64,000 nucleotides of DNA. Origin: Phytophthora sp. 'mugwort' (lineage: Eukaryota > Oomycota > Peronosporomycetes > Peronosporales > Peronosporaceae). This document shows positions 32,924 to 43,248 of this stretch, one piece after another. Both the position numbers and the translations under genes were made by a program. Each line of letters starts with the position of its first letter. Position 1 is the stretch's first letter. The stretch covers positions 7,316,001 to 7,380,000 of the forward strand of contig JAUCEF010000005.1 of the NCBI GenBank assembly GCA_033558025.1, given 5' to 3'. The notes under the pieces were generated by a model. The model did no database searches and had not been told where the DNA came from. It was given only the letters and a program-made list of their open reading frames with translations.

Positions 32924-33890
32924 GTGCTGGTCGTGGAGTAGGTGCTAGTATTTTAGAAGCATCCGACGGTGCTGGTTGTGGAGAATGGTTGACGGTGGAG
33001 CAGTTGCTGGATTTTGAGTAGTTACTGGCGATGAAGAAGGAGCTGGCAGGGAGGTGTACCTGGCTGTTGATTTTATGATAAAAGGTTATTTCGTATAAAA
33101 ATGGAGGGGCTACCCCGAAGAGTGTGTCGCTGTAAAGCTAAAACGATGCCCAGAGTGCCAACTGTGCAGCTAGTGTGGGTGCGATCACGATGGCGTTTCA
33201 ATTAAAATCAAGATCACTCGGTAACGTGGGCAACCCAAAGGAAACCGATGCAGATCGCTACAAATGTCTGATAACGATGCTAGTAGTCCACAGCATCCGC
33301 TACGCGATAATAACTTGACATTTTTCAGTCCAACGCCGCTTACCCCCCAATTACAACTGCCTCCCTAAACTTTAGTTGTCCATTCTAATTAAGTATGCAA
33401 TCACAGTAGTTTTTTATGATCTCACTAATTGTTCTCCTACTACAGATTCGTGCGGAAGGGCTGGAACGTCTCCTGCATATAGAGTTCAAAGTACGCGACG
33501 AACTCGAACAACGAGTTGAACTACACGCGCACCATGCGCTTGCTGTCGAGCGAGACGTTGGCGCCCGCGTTCGGCTCAACACCAGACGGGCGTGACCAAA
33601 TCGGTCTTCAGCGGCTCCGGTCCGATGCGACGGCCGCAGCACCGCAGGACGCCACGACGATACCCGCCATCCCTTCGTGATGGTCGTGAATCTTGTCGGC
33701 TTGCGAGTTGGCTGAGGCGTTGGCGGCATCAGCGGCAGGACTGTCCACTATCAACAGCGTTGTGGAGTCCTCTTCTCACTCGCGGTTCTCACCGCCGGCT
33801 TGTTGCCGCTTGTGCATCAAAGAATAAGAACCTCTTGAGTTTAATATAATAAACATATGCTTTGACGCATTTTCTTTAAAGCATAAAATA
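32924..33890. other. Unassigned, short GTGCTGG-type repeats
   Basis: 32810-33060 contains imperfect repeats of GTGCTGGTTGTGGAG, probably Ser/Thr/Pro-rich coding of the MULE leader on the minus strand. Around 33420-33560 the minus strand reads GANVSLDSKRMVRV and NSLFEFVAYFELYMQETFQP, which looks like real protein but was not identified. Confidence 0.4.
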
Positions 33891-33899
33891 CTCGTCTAT

Positions 33900-35475
33900 G
33901 TGATGTTTGTGCCTCGGTTGCATGCGTCGGAGCTGCCAGCGCCAAATACGGCGATGAACGCAGTGTGCGCCGGCAACACGAGCCCAACACTAGCATTGAC
34001 GGTATTTCAACCGCCCATGTGGCTTATCTACAGGCAAGCTCTTTGCCCCGTAAATTTGAAAATGATACTGGCAAATCGGGAATACTTAGAAATTGAGTTG
34101 CCTCCAAATGGGCCCATTTTGGCCTCAGAATTACAGACAACGGTTGTTAAAAGACTTAGTTCTCCAAAGTCTTTATCAATCATGATAGCGCGAATCCGAT
34201 CCCATGATGGATTGTTCTCCTTGAACGCCTCGATTGCGTCCTTCATACAAGCATGACTCTCGTTTGTCGGCCAGTGCATGCTGGACGTATTGACCCTGTT
34301 AGGCAACCGCAAGTACGGCACGACTGCTAATAAATGGATGTCACCAACTGATTTCCAACAGGACCAGCGGATCTCCAACCGAAGACTGGATAACAAGTTA
34401 ATTACCAACTGGACGGGAACTTACGTGGCCAAAAACGTCGTCGATCCTGAAGCTGAACAGCTTGTACTTGGTTGTGTTGGTTTCGTGCGTAGAATCAAGC
34501 ATGACGACGTTCTGGGAAGGCCTCAAAGAAGCGCTGCATTTGACGCGTTTGCATCGTTATCGTCTGCATTGTCTTCATTACACCCACAAACACAGAAGCA
34601 TGGTTGCCTCGATAAGCACAGAATTTTCGAAGTACAGCCTCCACAGTCCAGCACCACGACACTTGGCTTTCAGACATTGTACAAGGTTATGCACGCCCCG
34701 CAAGATGACACGTTTATCTACGATTTAAATCAATACGATTTGAGGTTAAATATTTGCGAAATCCTTTCCGGCATGCCCACCCCACACTGGTTACCTGTTG
34801 TTTCTTGTAGGTATTGAAGGATACATTTCGGCTTTACGCCAGCTTTAACGAGCTCGTTGACAAATTCTAGCACGCCGAGGTCCGTGTTGTGCCTTGTGGA
34901 TGGATAGTTTTCGTAAACCTCGCGGCGAAGTCGATGATTTTGAGTCCGGTTGTGTGTGGTAACACGAATTCGCCATGTGCACGTTGTCGGGCACCGAATT
35001 ACTGTCGCAGAAAGATTAGCACTGCACCCAGTGCTGCGCTCATTGTGTCCGGTTCTTTGGCCGTCGCCGCGGGGCTTCTTACCCCACCCATGCGTGCACA
35101 GTAGTTTCTTGTAGTAGCCCCCAAATGTTTCAGGAACCAGTTCGCTATTCTTCCACTATTTTTTTGCCTTGATCTTCTCTTTCCGCGACGCCACATTCGT
35201 ACCCCACTGAATCGGATACAGCTGTGAAGTACGAGTTTCATACGCCTTCAGATTGTCGAAGAAAGTATCCCTCGTATCATGCCACTCCTGGAAAGGAGGA
35301 GTCGTCTCCCGAATTTCGTCTCCGTCGCTGTCCGAGGAATCGGAGCCAAACCCAGACGTGCGGGCGCCGCTGTTTCGTTCTACAGAAGGCTCTGTGGTGC
35401 CGGATGGCCTTCATCTAAATCGAGTCGAAGGTGCCTCTTCGGCTGTATCGCTCATTATGAACACGTCAAATGCCA
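33900..35475 (-). pseudogene. Second MULE transposase
   Basis: Minus strand from ATG near 35475 (MAFDVFIMSDTAEEAPSTRF). An N-terminal zinc-binding region of the FAR1/FLYWCH type follows (YYKKLLCTHGWGKKPRGDG near 35120; WRIRVTTHNRTQNHRL near 34970), then YENYPSTRHNTDLGVLEFVN near 34890. The first catalytic block is DSTHETNTTKYKLFSFRIDD near 34480 and the second SWDRIRAIMIDKDFGELSLL near 34180. The 3' half (second DDE residues, SWIM) is missing past about 33900. Many frameshifts are present. It is distinct from the MULE at 29-33 kb, being a 5' half where that one is mainly a 3' half. Confidence 0.75.
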
Positions 35476-35704
35476 TGGTATTACTGGGACGGAGGAAGCA
35501 CGCCGGGGGGGGGGGGGGGGGGCTGCACGGGGGAAGCACGACCTGATGGTGGGCGAAGAGGGGGTTTCTTGAACTGAAAGTTCACAGGGCGCGGCAGAAA
35601 TCATCATGATTTCTTTTGGGAAAAAGGAAATTTAGAGACCTCCGTAATTTATGTTGCAGCCAATGTTGCAGCCAAATTACTGGTGGCTTTCCTTACCGGC
35701 CCAG

Positions 35705-36115
35705 CTGTGCATTTCAGTTGGTGATACTATTCAATGCCACAAAAATAACCTTGCAGCTGCAATTCAGCTGACGTCAATAGCCGAAAAGACAAATTTGGAT
35801 TTTGCGCTTGGCATTGATCCGAAAATGCTGGCCGAGTATGTCTCCACAACATGACGCCGATTGCTTTGACGTACTGGACTAGCTGGACGTGGTGCTTTCT
35901 TAGGGTTATGAGTTCGTTGACGTTCTTCTTCTGCGTACGCGGTGTCTTATCGGGTCAAAAATGTTATCATAACAGTAATCATCTTTATCTCGGCATCATA
36001 GTGGGCATCCTGCGTCGAGAGGATACGAAGGAGGGTTTGCAGTGCAGCCCATGCACAAGGACCTAGGCCTCGCTTCGCGGTGTATGCATCACTGGGTGAA
36101 CCAGGGCGGCGCTAT
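35705..36115 (+). pseudogene. HIBADH pseudogene fragments
   Basis: 35738-35850 translates to NLAAAIQLTSIAEKTNLDFA then LGIDPKMLAEYVST, matching exon 2 of the intact gene (NLALAIQMASVAEAMNLGTT). 36015-36075 gives YEGGFAVQPMHKDLGLAS, matching exon 3 (YDGGFAVALHRKDLGLAM). 36092-36112 gives VNQGGAI, matching exon 1. The last block is out of order, so the locus is rearranged as well as decayed. Confidence 0.8.
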
Positions 36116-36759
36116 TAAAGAACGGTCGTAATCCCACGTAAGGCTATCATGTCCTTTTATTTAGGTAACAGCGCTCATTTCGTCGTGAAATGTATAATGC
36201 TCAAATTGATGAGCGCTAACATCAACATGATTATCAAGCAGTGCTGCTACCGGTAGAACCTGGTCATTTGACGTTGAACCGCCCACACACAACCCCACCC
36301 CCCCCCACATCACAAAGAAAACTATGAGCTGGAATAGTATGGCACGGGAACAAACCGCAACAGGAAGCAACAAACTGCGAGCCTTAATCGACTCCAGACT
36401 GCGAACATTTCGTCCAGCATCTGCTTCATTTCGCTCTGGCAAAGGTGTAGTTGCGCTGGGCAAGGTACCAATAGTCGTTGCTTAGCGGTTCATCGACATC
36501 TCCACAGGTGCTCAGCCCCCTACATTCGTCATCCAAGCTCATTCCGCGCCACTCCCAACACTCGCAGACCAGGCGTGCTGCGCATCCGTCCATATCCGGA
36601 TACCGATTGATGCAGCACTTGCTTTGATGCAGTCCCAGCCGTCGTACTTTGCACGATCGCCACGTTCCCCAACTTGAAGTTGCGGGCATATAACATACCA
36701 GAGGCCGTAGACTGTGTCATTCGCCATTCCGTCCGGTACCTCCAAGTTTCCAGCTCACC
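36116..36759. other. Upstream region of HIBADH
   Basis: Probably contains the HIBADH promoter; a GTCATTCG motif lies near 36717. On the minus strand 36426-36690 is an 87-residue frame with nine cysteines (CCINRYPDMDGCAARLVCEC), and another frame nearby encodes one hydrophobic segment. There is no clear start or signal peptide, so it is not called a gene. Confidence 0.4.
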
Positions 36760-37885
36760 ATGCTACACAGGACGCTCCTTCGCTCTATTCACGTGCTGCG
36801 CGTCACGCCATTTTACCGAGCGCTGTCTACTGTGTCTTCTAAGGACCAGGTCGGCGTCATCGGTCTGGGGCAAATGGGCGGCCGCATGGCCGACAATCTC
36901 CGCAAGAACGGACACAAGCTCGTCGTGTGCGACCCCGTACTCGCCAATGTGCAGCGGCAAGTGAATCAGGGCGGAGCTATAGCCGTCGCCACCCCCCAGG
37001 AAGTGGCCGAGCAATGCGACACCATCGTTACCATGCTGCCATCCACCGCCATCGTCGAGAACGTTTACCTGGGCGATGGCGGCGTGCACGAGGCGCTGCG
37101 TAGCGAGCACTTGCTGCTAGACTCGAGCACGATCGACCCCATCTTCACGAAGAAATTGTCGAAGGAACTGCATGACCGTGGGGCGACGTTCGTGGATGCG
37201 CCTGTGTCTGGCGGCGTGGCGGGCGCTCAGAATGGCACGCTGACGTTCATGGTGGGCGGTGAACCGGAGGAGTTCGAGCGCGTGAAGCCGCTGCTGGAGG
37301 CGATGGGCAAGAACCTGGTGCATTGTGGTGGCAGTTGTGAGTACTAGAGAGCTGTGCGCAATGAAATTTTGATTGCACTAATTAAACTGTGTGTATTGAT
37401 GACGAAATAGCTACGGGTCAGATTGCCAAGCTGTGCAACAACCTGGCGTTGGCCATTCAGATGGCGTCGGTCGCGGAGGCTATGAATCTCGGCACGACGC
37501 TGGGTATCGACCCTAAGATCCTCAAAAACATCATGGACTCGTCCACGTCTTCGTGCTGGTCTACCCTTGTGTGAGCTGAAGTGGTCAAAGCTTCACTATT
37601 CAGATGACGACTGATGATGTTTTATTGTGTGACGTTGATCTCGACAGCAACCACCCGTATCCGGGCTTGATGGAGAACGTGCCGTCGTCAAACAATTACG
37701 ACGGTGGCTTCGCTGTGGCGCTGCACCGCAAGGACCTCGGACTTGCTATGGATTGCGCCAAGGAAGCTGAAGTGTCGATCCCACTGACCTGTCAGGTGCA
37801 CCAGCTCTACAACATGATGGTCGCAGGAGGCTACGGCAAAAAGGACTTCAGCTACATGCTTCCGTACCTCAAGAACGGCAAGTGA
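36760..37885 (+). CDS. 3-hydroxyisobutyrate dehydrogenase, mitochondrial
   Basis: Three exons (36760-37336, 37411-37570, 37648-37885) with introns of 74 and 77 bp give 324 residues, the usual length for the family. The enzyme oxidises (S)-3-hydroxyisobutyrate to methylmalonate semialdehyde with NAD+ in valine breakdown. The N-terminus (MLHRTLLRSIHVLRV) is basic and amphipathic, as in a mitochondrial presequence. A Rossmann GLGQMG motif lies at residues 35-40. The substrate-binding DAPVSGGVAGAQNGTLTFMV follows at about 146-165, and the catalytic Lys in GQIAKLCNN is at residue 199. The C-terminal all-helical domain includes KDLGLAMDCA. The frame is intact. Rearranged fragments of a second copy lie upstream at 27.7 and 35.7-36.1 kb. 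The 3' end converges on the dynein light chain gene, 123 bp away. Confidence 0.93.
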
Positions 37886-38008
37886 GAGGAACTTCGAACC
37901 AACTAGACAACGTTGGCTATCAAAATATCTGTCAAGTCAGCACGTGCATGCGGTTTGAGTCTTCACGGAATCAAAAATAAAATACGCCTCTTGTCATGCT
38001 TCCTGAAA

Positions 38009-38803
38009 TTATTGCCCCAGTGCAGCGTCACGCTCCGTCTGCTTCACCATATCGCCGTCAATCTTGGCAACCTTGGGGATCCGCTTAAGCACATTAAGTC
38101 GTGCATCTTCCTTGCTCAGGTTCTCATAGATGGGGTTCCCCGTGAACAGCACGTCGCGCAGCTTCGGAAGACTCGCTAGTTTGTCGAGTTCATCCCAGCT
38201 TTTAATCAAATTGTTGGATACGTAGAGCGTCGTGAGGTTCGTGAGTCCCGAAAGCCCATCCAGCGTGGCGACCACATTGTACGACAACCAAAGTTCTTCA
38301 AGTGTATCGGAGACATCGTCCAACTTCTCGATCTTCTTGATCTGGTTCCGTCCAAGTGACAAGATCCGTAGTTTTTTCATCCCCGAGAGAGGGATAAGAC
38401 GATCGATCGCGTTCGTCGACAGCGACAGCTGCCTAATAGTGTATGCAACAAAACGCGTCAGACAACTGGGCGTCTTCTAATACTAAAGAAAATGATGGCG
38501 TACTCGCAGTTCTTGAGGGTGTTGAGCGAGTTGTCGAGCTTCGCGATCGGAGGCATTTGACAATACAATTTGATCACGGATGCTTCTTCCGCCGAAGCCG
38601 AGTTCTTGGCCTCCTGCACCCGGAAAAAAATATCAGCCAAGGGTTAAAATCACGTATAATCACAAAAGTTAGCTTTTGAGTCGTGCTTACCCATGCTTTA
38701 ATAGCTTGTGCGCAGGTCGTCTAAAGTCAAAGCCAAACCATAGAGTTCAGCACCTAACGCACATCAGCAGGATTTCTATCTCACATTATCACGGCCGCAC
38801 CAT
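38009..38803 (-). CDS. Axonemal dynein light chain 1 (leucine-rich repeat)
   Basis: Exons on the minus strand: 38720-38691, 38613-38504 and 38432-38009, with introns of 77 and 71 bp. A first exon of only the start codon (38803-38801, intron 38800-38721) would supply the ATG and give 188 residues; this exon is the least certain part. The protein follows the DNAL1/LC1 pattern: TTCAQAIKAWEA near the start, IKLYCQMPPIAKLDNSLNTL, LRILSLGRNQIKKIEKLDDV, LEELWLSYNVVATLDGLSGL and LYVSNNLIKSWDELDKLASL, then a capping KRIPKVAKIDG. LC1 binds the outer-arm dynein gamma heavy chain motor domain and regulates flagellar beating, so it would act in zoospore flagella. Confidence 0.88.
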
Positions 38804-38923
38804 TGTTGCTTCAAAGTTTAGCTCCAATATCCTCGTGTGGACTGCAGGAGAATGTCTTAGTGCCCGAGGATCGCGATTTGCGGGTCGCGACGCTTCAAGA
38901 TGCTCGTAGCGTAAATCTTTTGC

Positions 38924-40918
38924 TTAGTCGTCTCTTCGGCGTTTACGCTGCCGAAGTAATGAAGCGTTAATGATAGTAGGCTCCATGCCGGTTTTGGCAG
39001 CCTTCCATTTGGCTTGGCCTTCGCGAAGTAAGTCAACGTGGAACTGAGTTCGCTCGAAGTGGTAGATCAAGCTCTTCATCCGCTTGTCGAGCTTAGCCAG
39101 TATGGGGAATACTGAAGCGATTGGAGCATTAATTTTACGGCACAACATTTCCAACACATGCTCGTATGCTGGGTGGAGCGCAGTACGACGAGAGCCCTGG
39201 AAGACTGGATAGAAAAAAGCGTCGAGTTTTTTTCCTCCGTCGACACTGTCGCGACTGACTTCTTGCGATCGTAGGCGCCTCAAACGCTCCTCAATCTCCT
39301 CGTCACTTTCAGCTAGAATTCCATCGACATGAATAGCCGGATAAGCGTAGAGATCGTTTTGCTTCAGCTTCTCACTGTGATCTTTTCGAGGATCGTTGGG
39401 TGTCAGCTTGTCGGTTGTCTGTATGCGTTCCAGCTGCTCGATATGCTCCTGGAGGCCTTCAGGTATAGCAGACTTGTCAGGATCAACAAATACCTGCCTA
39501 GCAAATTGAATAAATGAATCCAGATCCCGCCGAGGGAGAAGGTGAGCCTCATGCACTGCAGCAACGGGCGGTGCCTTGCATCTAGCTCCTTGATCGTTCT
39601 CCTTCGTCTCTTCATCATCGTCTTCTTTATGGTGCCGCTCGTATATCCACTCGTGCCAGTTCGCACACATTTTAATCGCCACCACCAAATGCGCCACAAT
39701 GCCAATCTCGGACTCGAGAATCGCGTCGACTCTGGCTCTGTCTTGCTTTGTGTGCGTCAAGTTAAACCGGGGATAACCATCGACCTCCGACTGGAGCAGC
39801 AGCGGCAGTTCGGGCATCTCTCCGTCCGCATTCATAAACCCTGTGATCCACTGAAAATTACGATACACTTCCCCAGGAAACCCCATCGTTGCACAGATGC
39901 GGTGAACAGCTAGCGGCACATTTAGCGGGGGCAGACGCAAACCCATTTGGTACTGGAGGTGGTAGGCAGAGTAGGCGATCTGAACGGTAGTCGCCTTGTG
40001 ACGCTGCATCAGGGACTGGAAGAAACCAACAATAAACTTCACGGAATCCCGCACATCCGGGGCATCAGCACAGCAAGTAGCCAGCGAATTGTGGTATGGG
40101 ATCACTCCCGTGGCGACCCAGTCCGCGAAATCACTTGGCAGCAATCCCAGATTCAGAACTCGTGACGCAAGCACCAGGATCCCCACCATATCCACGATAG
40201 AGAACATGTTGAGCTGATCGAACTGACGACGTCGAGGACCCCTGACTCGGGCTTTCTTTCGGGGCTTGTCTCCAAACTTCTTGGTCTTAGCATTCTTTTC
40301 TTCTTCTTTGACCTCTTCCACTTCCTCCTTCCCTTCGCCTTCTTCTCTTTTTTTCTCCCAATCTGCATCCCATTGCTCCAACATGTCGAAAGTTACAGCT
40401 GGGTCCATGCTCTTCTCCTCTTCTTTTGTATAGTACATGAAGAACTCATTGTAGCAGCGTAGCAACGGCTTCGTGCCTTTAACCCCCCATGTCTTCAAGA
40501 ACTTGAACCACAGCTCCTTCACCACCTTCGGGTATTCTTCAGTAGGGAACGTGTCGGCTCCCACGCGGTCCACAAGCGCATGGGCCATAGAGTCCAGCAC
40601 CATTTGCGTGGCGATGACACAGTCCAGCAGCTCCGGTAACTTGGGCGTCTCCTTCTCGAGCTCAATATTCTTCTGCTTGCTGTGACTCCCACCCCGTACA
40701 ATGTTTCCGTCTGCGTCTCGCTTCTTCTTGCGGACCACGCGGAGCTTGAGCGTCTTGAGCACGGTCGTGATGTCTATGCCCATGTCCTCGGCCTCCTGCG
40801 TCTCGTTACGGGCCTGCAGGAAGCTCTGCGTGCCGCATAGCTCGCACACCATCTCGCCGAAGTAGTTCTCGCTGAAGAACGAGTCGCCCACGGCGCCGCA
40901 GTTCTGGCATTCCAACAT
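38924..40918 (-). CDS. RNA polymerase I initiation factor TAF1B/Rrn7-like
   Basis: A 664-residue intronless frame. The start is the first ATG (MLECQNCGAVG); a longer frame upstream begins with a non-ATG codon. An N-terminal zinc ribbon has CxxC at residues 4-7 and CELC at 25-28, then the TFIIB-like linker and two cyclin-like helical regions: ELLDCVIATQMVLDSMAHAL and, after a Glu/Lys-rich insertion around 205-245, NMFSIVDMVGILVLASRVLN. In Rrn7/TAF1B this fold positions RNA polymerase I on the rDNA promoter in the nucleolus. The C-terminal part contains a conserved-looking YAYPAIHVDGILAE and ends in a basic RQRKRRRDD. The acidic insertion is larger than in many homologues. Confidence 0.8.
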   Translation of the reverse strand: MLECQNCGAVGDSFFSENYFGEMVCELCGTQSFLQARNETQEAEDMGIDITTVLKTLKLRVVRKKKRDADGNIVRGGSHSKQKNIELEKETPKLPELLDCVIATQMVLDSMAHALVDRVGADTFPTEEYPKVVKELWFKFLKTWGVKGTKPLLRCYNEFFMYYTKEEEKSMDPAVTFDMLEQWDADWEKKREEGEGKEEVEEVKEEEKNAKTKKFGDKPRKKARVRGPRRRQFDQLNMFSIVDMVGILVLASRVLNLGLLPSDFADWVATGVIPYHNSLATCCADAPDVRDSVKFIVGFFQSLMQRHKATTVQIAYSAYHLQYQMGLRLPPLNVPLAVHRICATMGFPGEVYRNFQWITGFMNADGEMPELPLLLQSEVDGYPRFNLTHTKQDRARVDAILESEIGIVAHLVVAIKMCANWHEWIYERHHKEDDDEETKENDQGARCKAPPVAAVHEAHLLPRRDLDSFIQFARQVFVDPDKSAIPEGLQEHIEQLERIQTTDKLTPNDPRKDHSEKLKQNDLYAYPAIHVDGILAESDEEIEERLRRLRSQEVSRDSVDGGKKLDAFFYPVFQGSRRTALHPAYEHVLEMLCRKINAPIASVFPILAKLDKRMKSLIYHFERTQFHVDLLREGQAKWKAAKTGMEPTIINASLLRQRKRRRDD

Positions 40919-40948
40919 GGCGGCGACGGGCAATGTCGACTGGTTCAA

Positions 40949-41258
40949 AGAGAAATGTTATTGTAGTCGTTAAATGTTCTGAACCATAATATTTTAAATT
41001 TCGTTGGTAGTACTACTACTATTAGTATTTTCAAAATCGTTTCTAACCAAATAGTCATACTACTGTTGTACAAAAGTACTATTGTGCACAATAGTAATTA
41101 CTACGTGCACGATTATTATTACTAGGAGCAGATGAACATTTCAACGGTTATTTCGTGTGCAAGTCGTCGCGAGCAGCTCCGTTATCGGGCTTCACTGGTC
41201 GACGGGTATGGGAGTCACATTGAATTTAAAGCGGTTGTTGAACCTTTACGAAGCAGGC
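40949..41258. other. Spacer with TACTAC/AGTAGT cluster
   Basis: AT-rich and non-coding. It contains overlapping GTAGTACTACTACTATTAGT-type repeats at 41007-41030 and a self-complementary stretch ACTATTGTGCACAATAGT near 41078. It holds the TAF1B upstream region and the eEF1B-beta 3' end. Confidence 0.5.
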
Positions 41259-41825
41259 TTACAGCTTGTTCATGGAGGCCACGTCCACCGACTGCACAAA
41301 GTCCTCGAAGCTCTCGATGGCGTCCGTGATGTCGTCAAGCAGCACCAGGTCGTCAACGATGACGCACTGCACGAGCAGCTTCTTGATGCCGAATGCCACG
41401 GGCACCAGCTTGTGGCCCTCACCCCAGGTCAGACCTTCGATGGGCATGGCCTTGATCTTGGCGGCCAGCTCCTCGAGGTCCGTCTCGGCCTCCCAGGGCT
41501 TGACCTCGATCACGACCTGCGAGCGTTCCACGGGTTTCTTCTTCTCCTTCTTGGCGGCCTTAGCAGCCTCAGCGCGCTTGGCGGCCAGGGCCTTGGCAGC
41601 CTCGTCCTCCTCGTCGTCGTCGTCGCCGAACAGGTCGTCGTCATCGTCGTCCTCCTCCTCCTCCTCGACCTTCTTGGGGGCTGGGGCAGCCTTTTTGGCC
41701 GGAGCAGCCTTCTTGGCGGGCTTGGCAGCCGCAATGGCCTTCATGGGCTTGGCACCATTGATCGGGTGCAGCACAGAGAACTTGGCGGTCTGCACCAGCT
41801 GAAACTTGGTCATGTCGGTCGGCAT
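41259..41825 (-). CDS. Translation elongation factor 1-beta (eEF1B beta/delta)
   Basis: A 188-residue protein that exchanges GDP for GTP on eEF1A. After a short N-terminus (MPTDMTKFQLVQTAKFSVLH) comes an Ala/Lys/Pro-rich linker (KPAKKAAPAKKAAPAPKK), the acidic region with the family motif DDDDDDLFGDDDDEEDE (about residues 70-86), and the C-terminal guanine-exchange domain: RSQVVIEVKPWEAETDLEEL, GLTWGEGHKLVPVAFGIKKL and the terminal FEDFVQSVDVASMNKL. The N-terminal glutathione-transferase-like domain of animal eEF1B-beta is absent. The ATG at 41825 is preferred to an in-frame upstream codon at 41909 because the protein starts there with typical composition. Intronless. Divergent with the methyltransferase gene. 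Confidence 0.93.
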   Translation of the reverse strand: MPTDMTKFQLVQTAKFSVLHPINGAKPMKAIAAAKPAKKAAPAKKAAPAPKKVEEEEEDDDDDDLFGDDDDEEDEAAKALAAKRAEAAKAAKKEKKKPVERSQVVIEVKPWEAETDLEELAAKIKAMPIEGLTWGEGHKLVPVAFGIKKLLVQCVIVDDLVLLDDITDAIESFEDFVQSVDVASMNKL

Positions 41826-41991
41826 TGTGGCTAAGTAAACGGGGAGAGGATGTGGGAGACAGAGAGTCGATTCACTACTGAGCGACGGTTTGCTTGATCG
41901 CGTGGCCATCCGTTTCTATTGTAATATTCTGGGATTGCGAAATGTTGCGTTAGGGCGCTTAAAAAATAATACTAGTGAACTGCAGACGAGC
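41826..41991. promoter_or_regulatory. Shared divergent promoter region
   Basis: 166 bp separate the start codons of eEF1B-beta (minus) and the EEF2KMT-like gene (plus). Any core promoters of the two genes must lie in, or just outside, this interval. No exact initiator was fixed. Confidence 0.55.
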
Positions 41992-43202
41992 ATGGCGACG
42001 GAGCTGCAGCGAGTGCTGGAGGCGTATCGCGCTATGGAGCCTGTGAGGGACGTCATTGGTCTGATCAAGACTCAGTTCGAGGCCGATCAGCGCTGGGCGT
42101 CGCAGGAATTTCAGGTTACGCTTTCACGATAAATCAGGATTTTAATTTCATTCGTCATGAAAGTGCGTCAATATCGTGTGCTGATGTAGGCTCAAGTAAT
42201 GCGAGTGGTGGTGAACGACCCAGTGTGCGACAACTTTGCGCCGCAAAGGAAGTATACGTACAGGTTCCTCAAGAGTTACGTTGACGGTAGGTCTACAGAT
42301 CCCAAATGCGGGATCGGAGCCCGTGACTGACTCGGATGGCGCAATGATTGACCATATCGACGCTATACTGTGGATTTTCGATTGCAGAGATCGAAGCGGT
42401 ACGTGCGGGCGTGGACGACGGCCTGGTGGAGTCATTGATGCAATTCGTGCTGAACGCCAAGCTCGCCGACGACGTACTCAACGCGGAAGCCATGCACCAC
42501 GTGTCGTACACGGTGCCTACAGGTGATAACTCCGTTGTCGTGACATGTCGGGTGGCATCAGTGTTTAATGAAGTGGGGCTGAAACTGTGGGAAGCTGGTT
42601 GGCTACTCGCCGAGTACATCATAGCGCACAAGAGCGAGTTTCAAGGCAGGAAAGTGCTCGAGTTAGGAGCTGGCGTAGGCTTCACAGGCATGGCACTGGC
42701 CTGCATGTGTCGCTCAAGCCGCGTCGTGCTCACGGACTACGCACCAAACGTGATGCAGAACTTGCGCTACAACGTTGAGATCAACTCGAGCAAGTTTGTT
42801 AGCCCTGTCGACGTGCAGACTCTGGACTGGGAGACATGGCAGCCAACTGACCACGAAGTTGAACGACCCGACGTCATGCTAGCGGGAGACTGCGTCTATG
42901 ATGTGGCGGCTTTCCCTCCCTTGATGAACGCTCTTCAGTCATTCTTTGGCGATGACGAAGGCAGCACGAGCCAGCATTTGCATCGTGTAGCGATTTTCGC
43001 CGCTACCATCCGCAACCAAAAGACATTTCAGGAGTTCTTGGACCTGCTTGCAGCGCACCGCATTGCCTACGTTGATATCACGGCGTCATCACTGAAAAAA
43101 ATGGGAAGGCAGATTTTCTCATATCCGAACCGGGACCAGATTCGTCTTTGCCGCCTGTCGAGAAGTATTTGCGGGAAAGCCACGTCTGCAGCGACGTCAT
43201 AA
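41992..43202 (+). CDS. EEF2KMT/FAM86-type protein-lysine methyltransferase
   Basis: Three exons (41992-42114, 42190-42286, 42388-43202; introns of 75 and 101 bp) give 344 residues. The N-terminal FAM86-like region contains PQRKYTYRFLKSYVD, and the C-terminal part is a seven-beta-strand methyltransferase of the MTF16 group: the WEAGWLLAEYI helix, SAM motif I VLELGAGVGFTG (about residues 163-174), VVLTDYAPNVMQNL with the acidic residue of strand 2, and the post-motif block LAGDCVYD. Human FAM86A/EEF2KMT trimethylates a lysine of eEF2; by similarity the target here would be eEF2, but related enzymes modify other proteins. Its 5' end faces eEF1B-beta. Confidence 0.8.
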
Positions 43203-43248
43203 CGTTAGAAGCTGAGTGTTAATCATTTTGAGTCTGTATTATCCTGTT

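Noticed and set aside
35505..35523. Long G run, and C runs at 32754 and 28266
   Set aside because: Simple homopolymer tracts, likely polymerase slippage or sequencing-sensitive sites, not a regulatory structure.
41157..41834. Long plus-strand frames (225 and 178 codons) opposite eEF1B-beta
   Set aside because: They are antisense shadows of a conserved gene with biased codon use; the low-complexity Leu/Ser repeats mirror its acidic and Ala/Lys runs.
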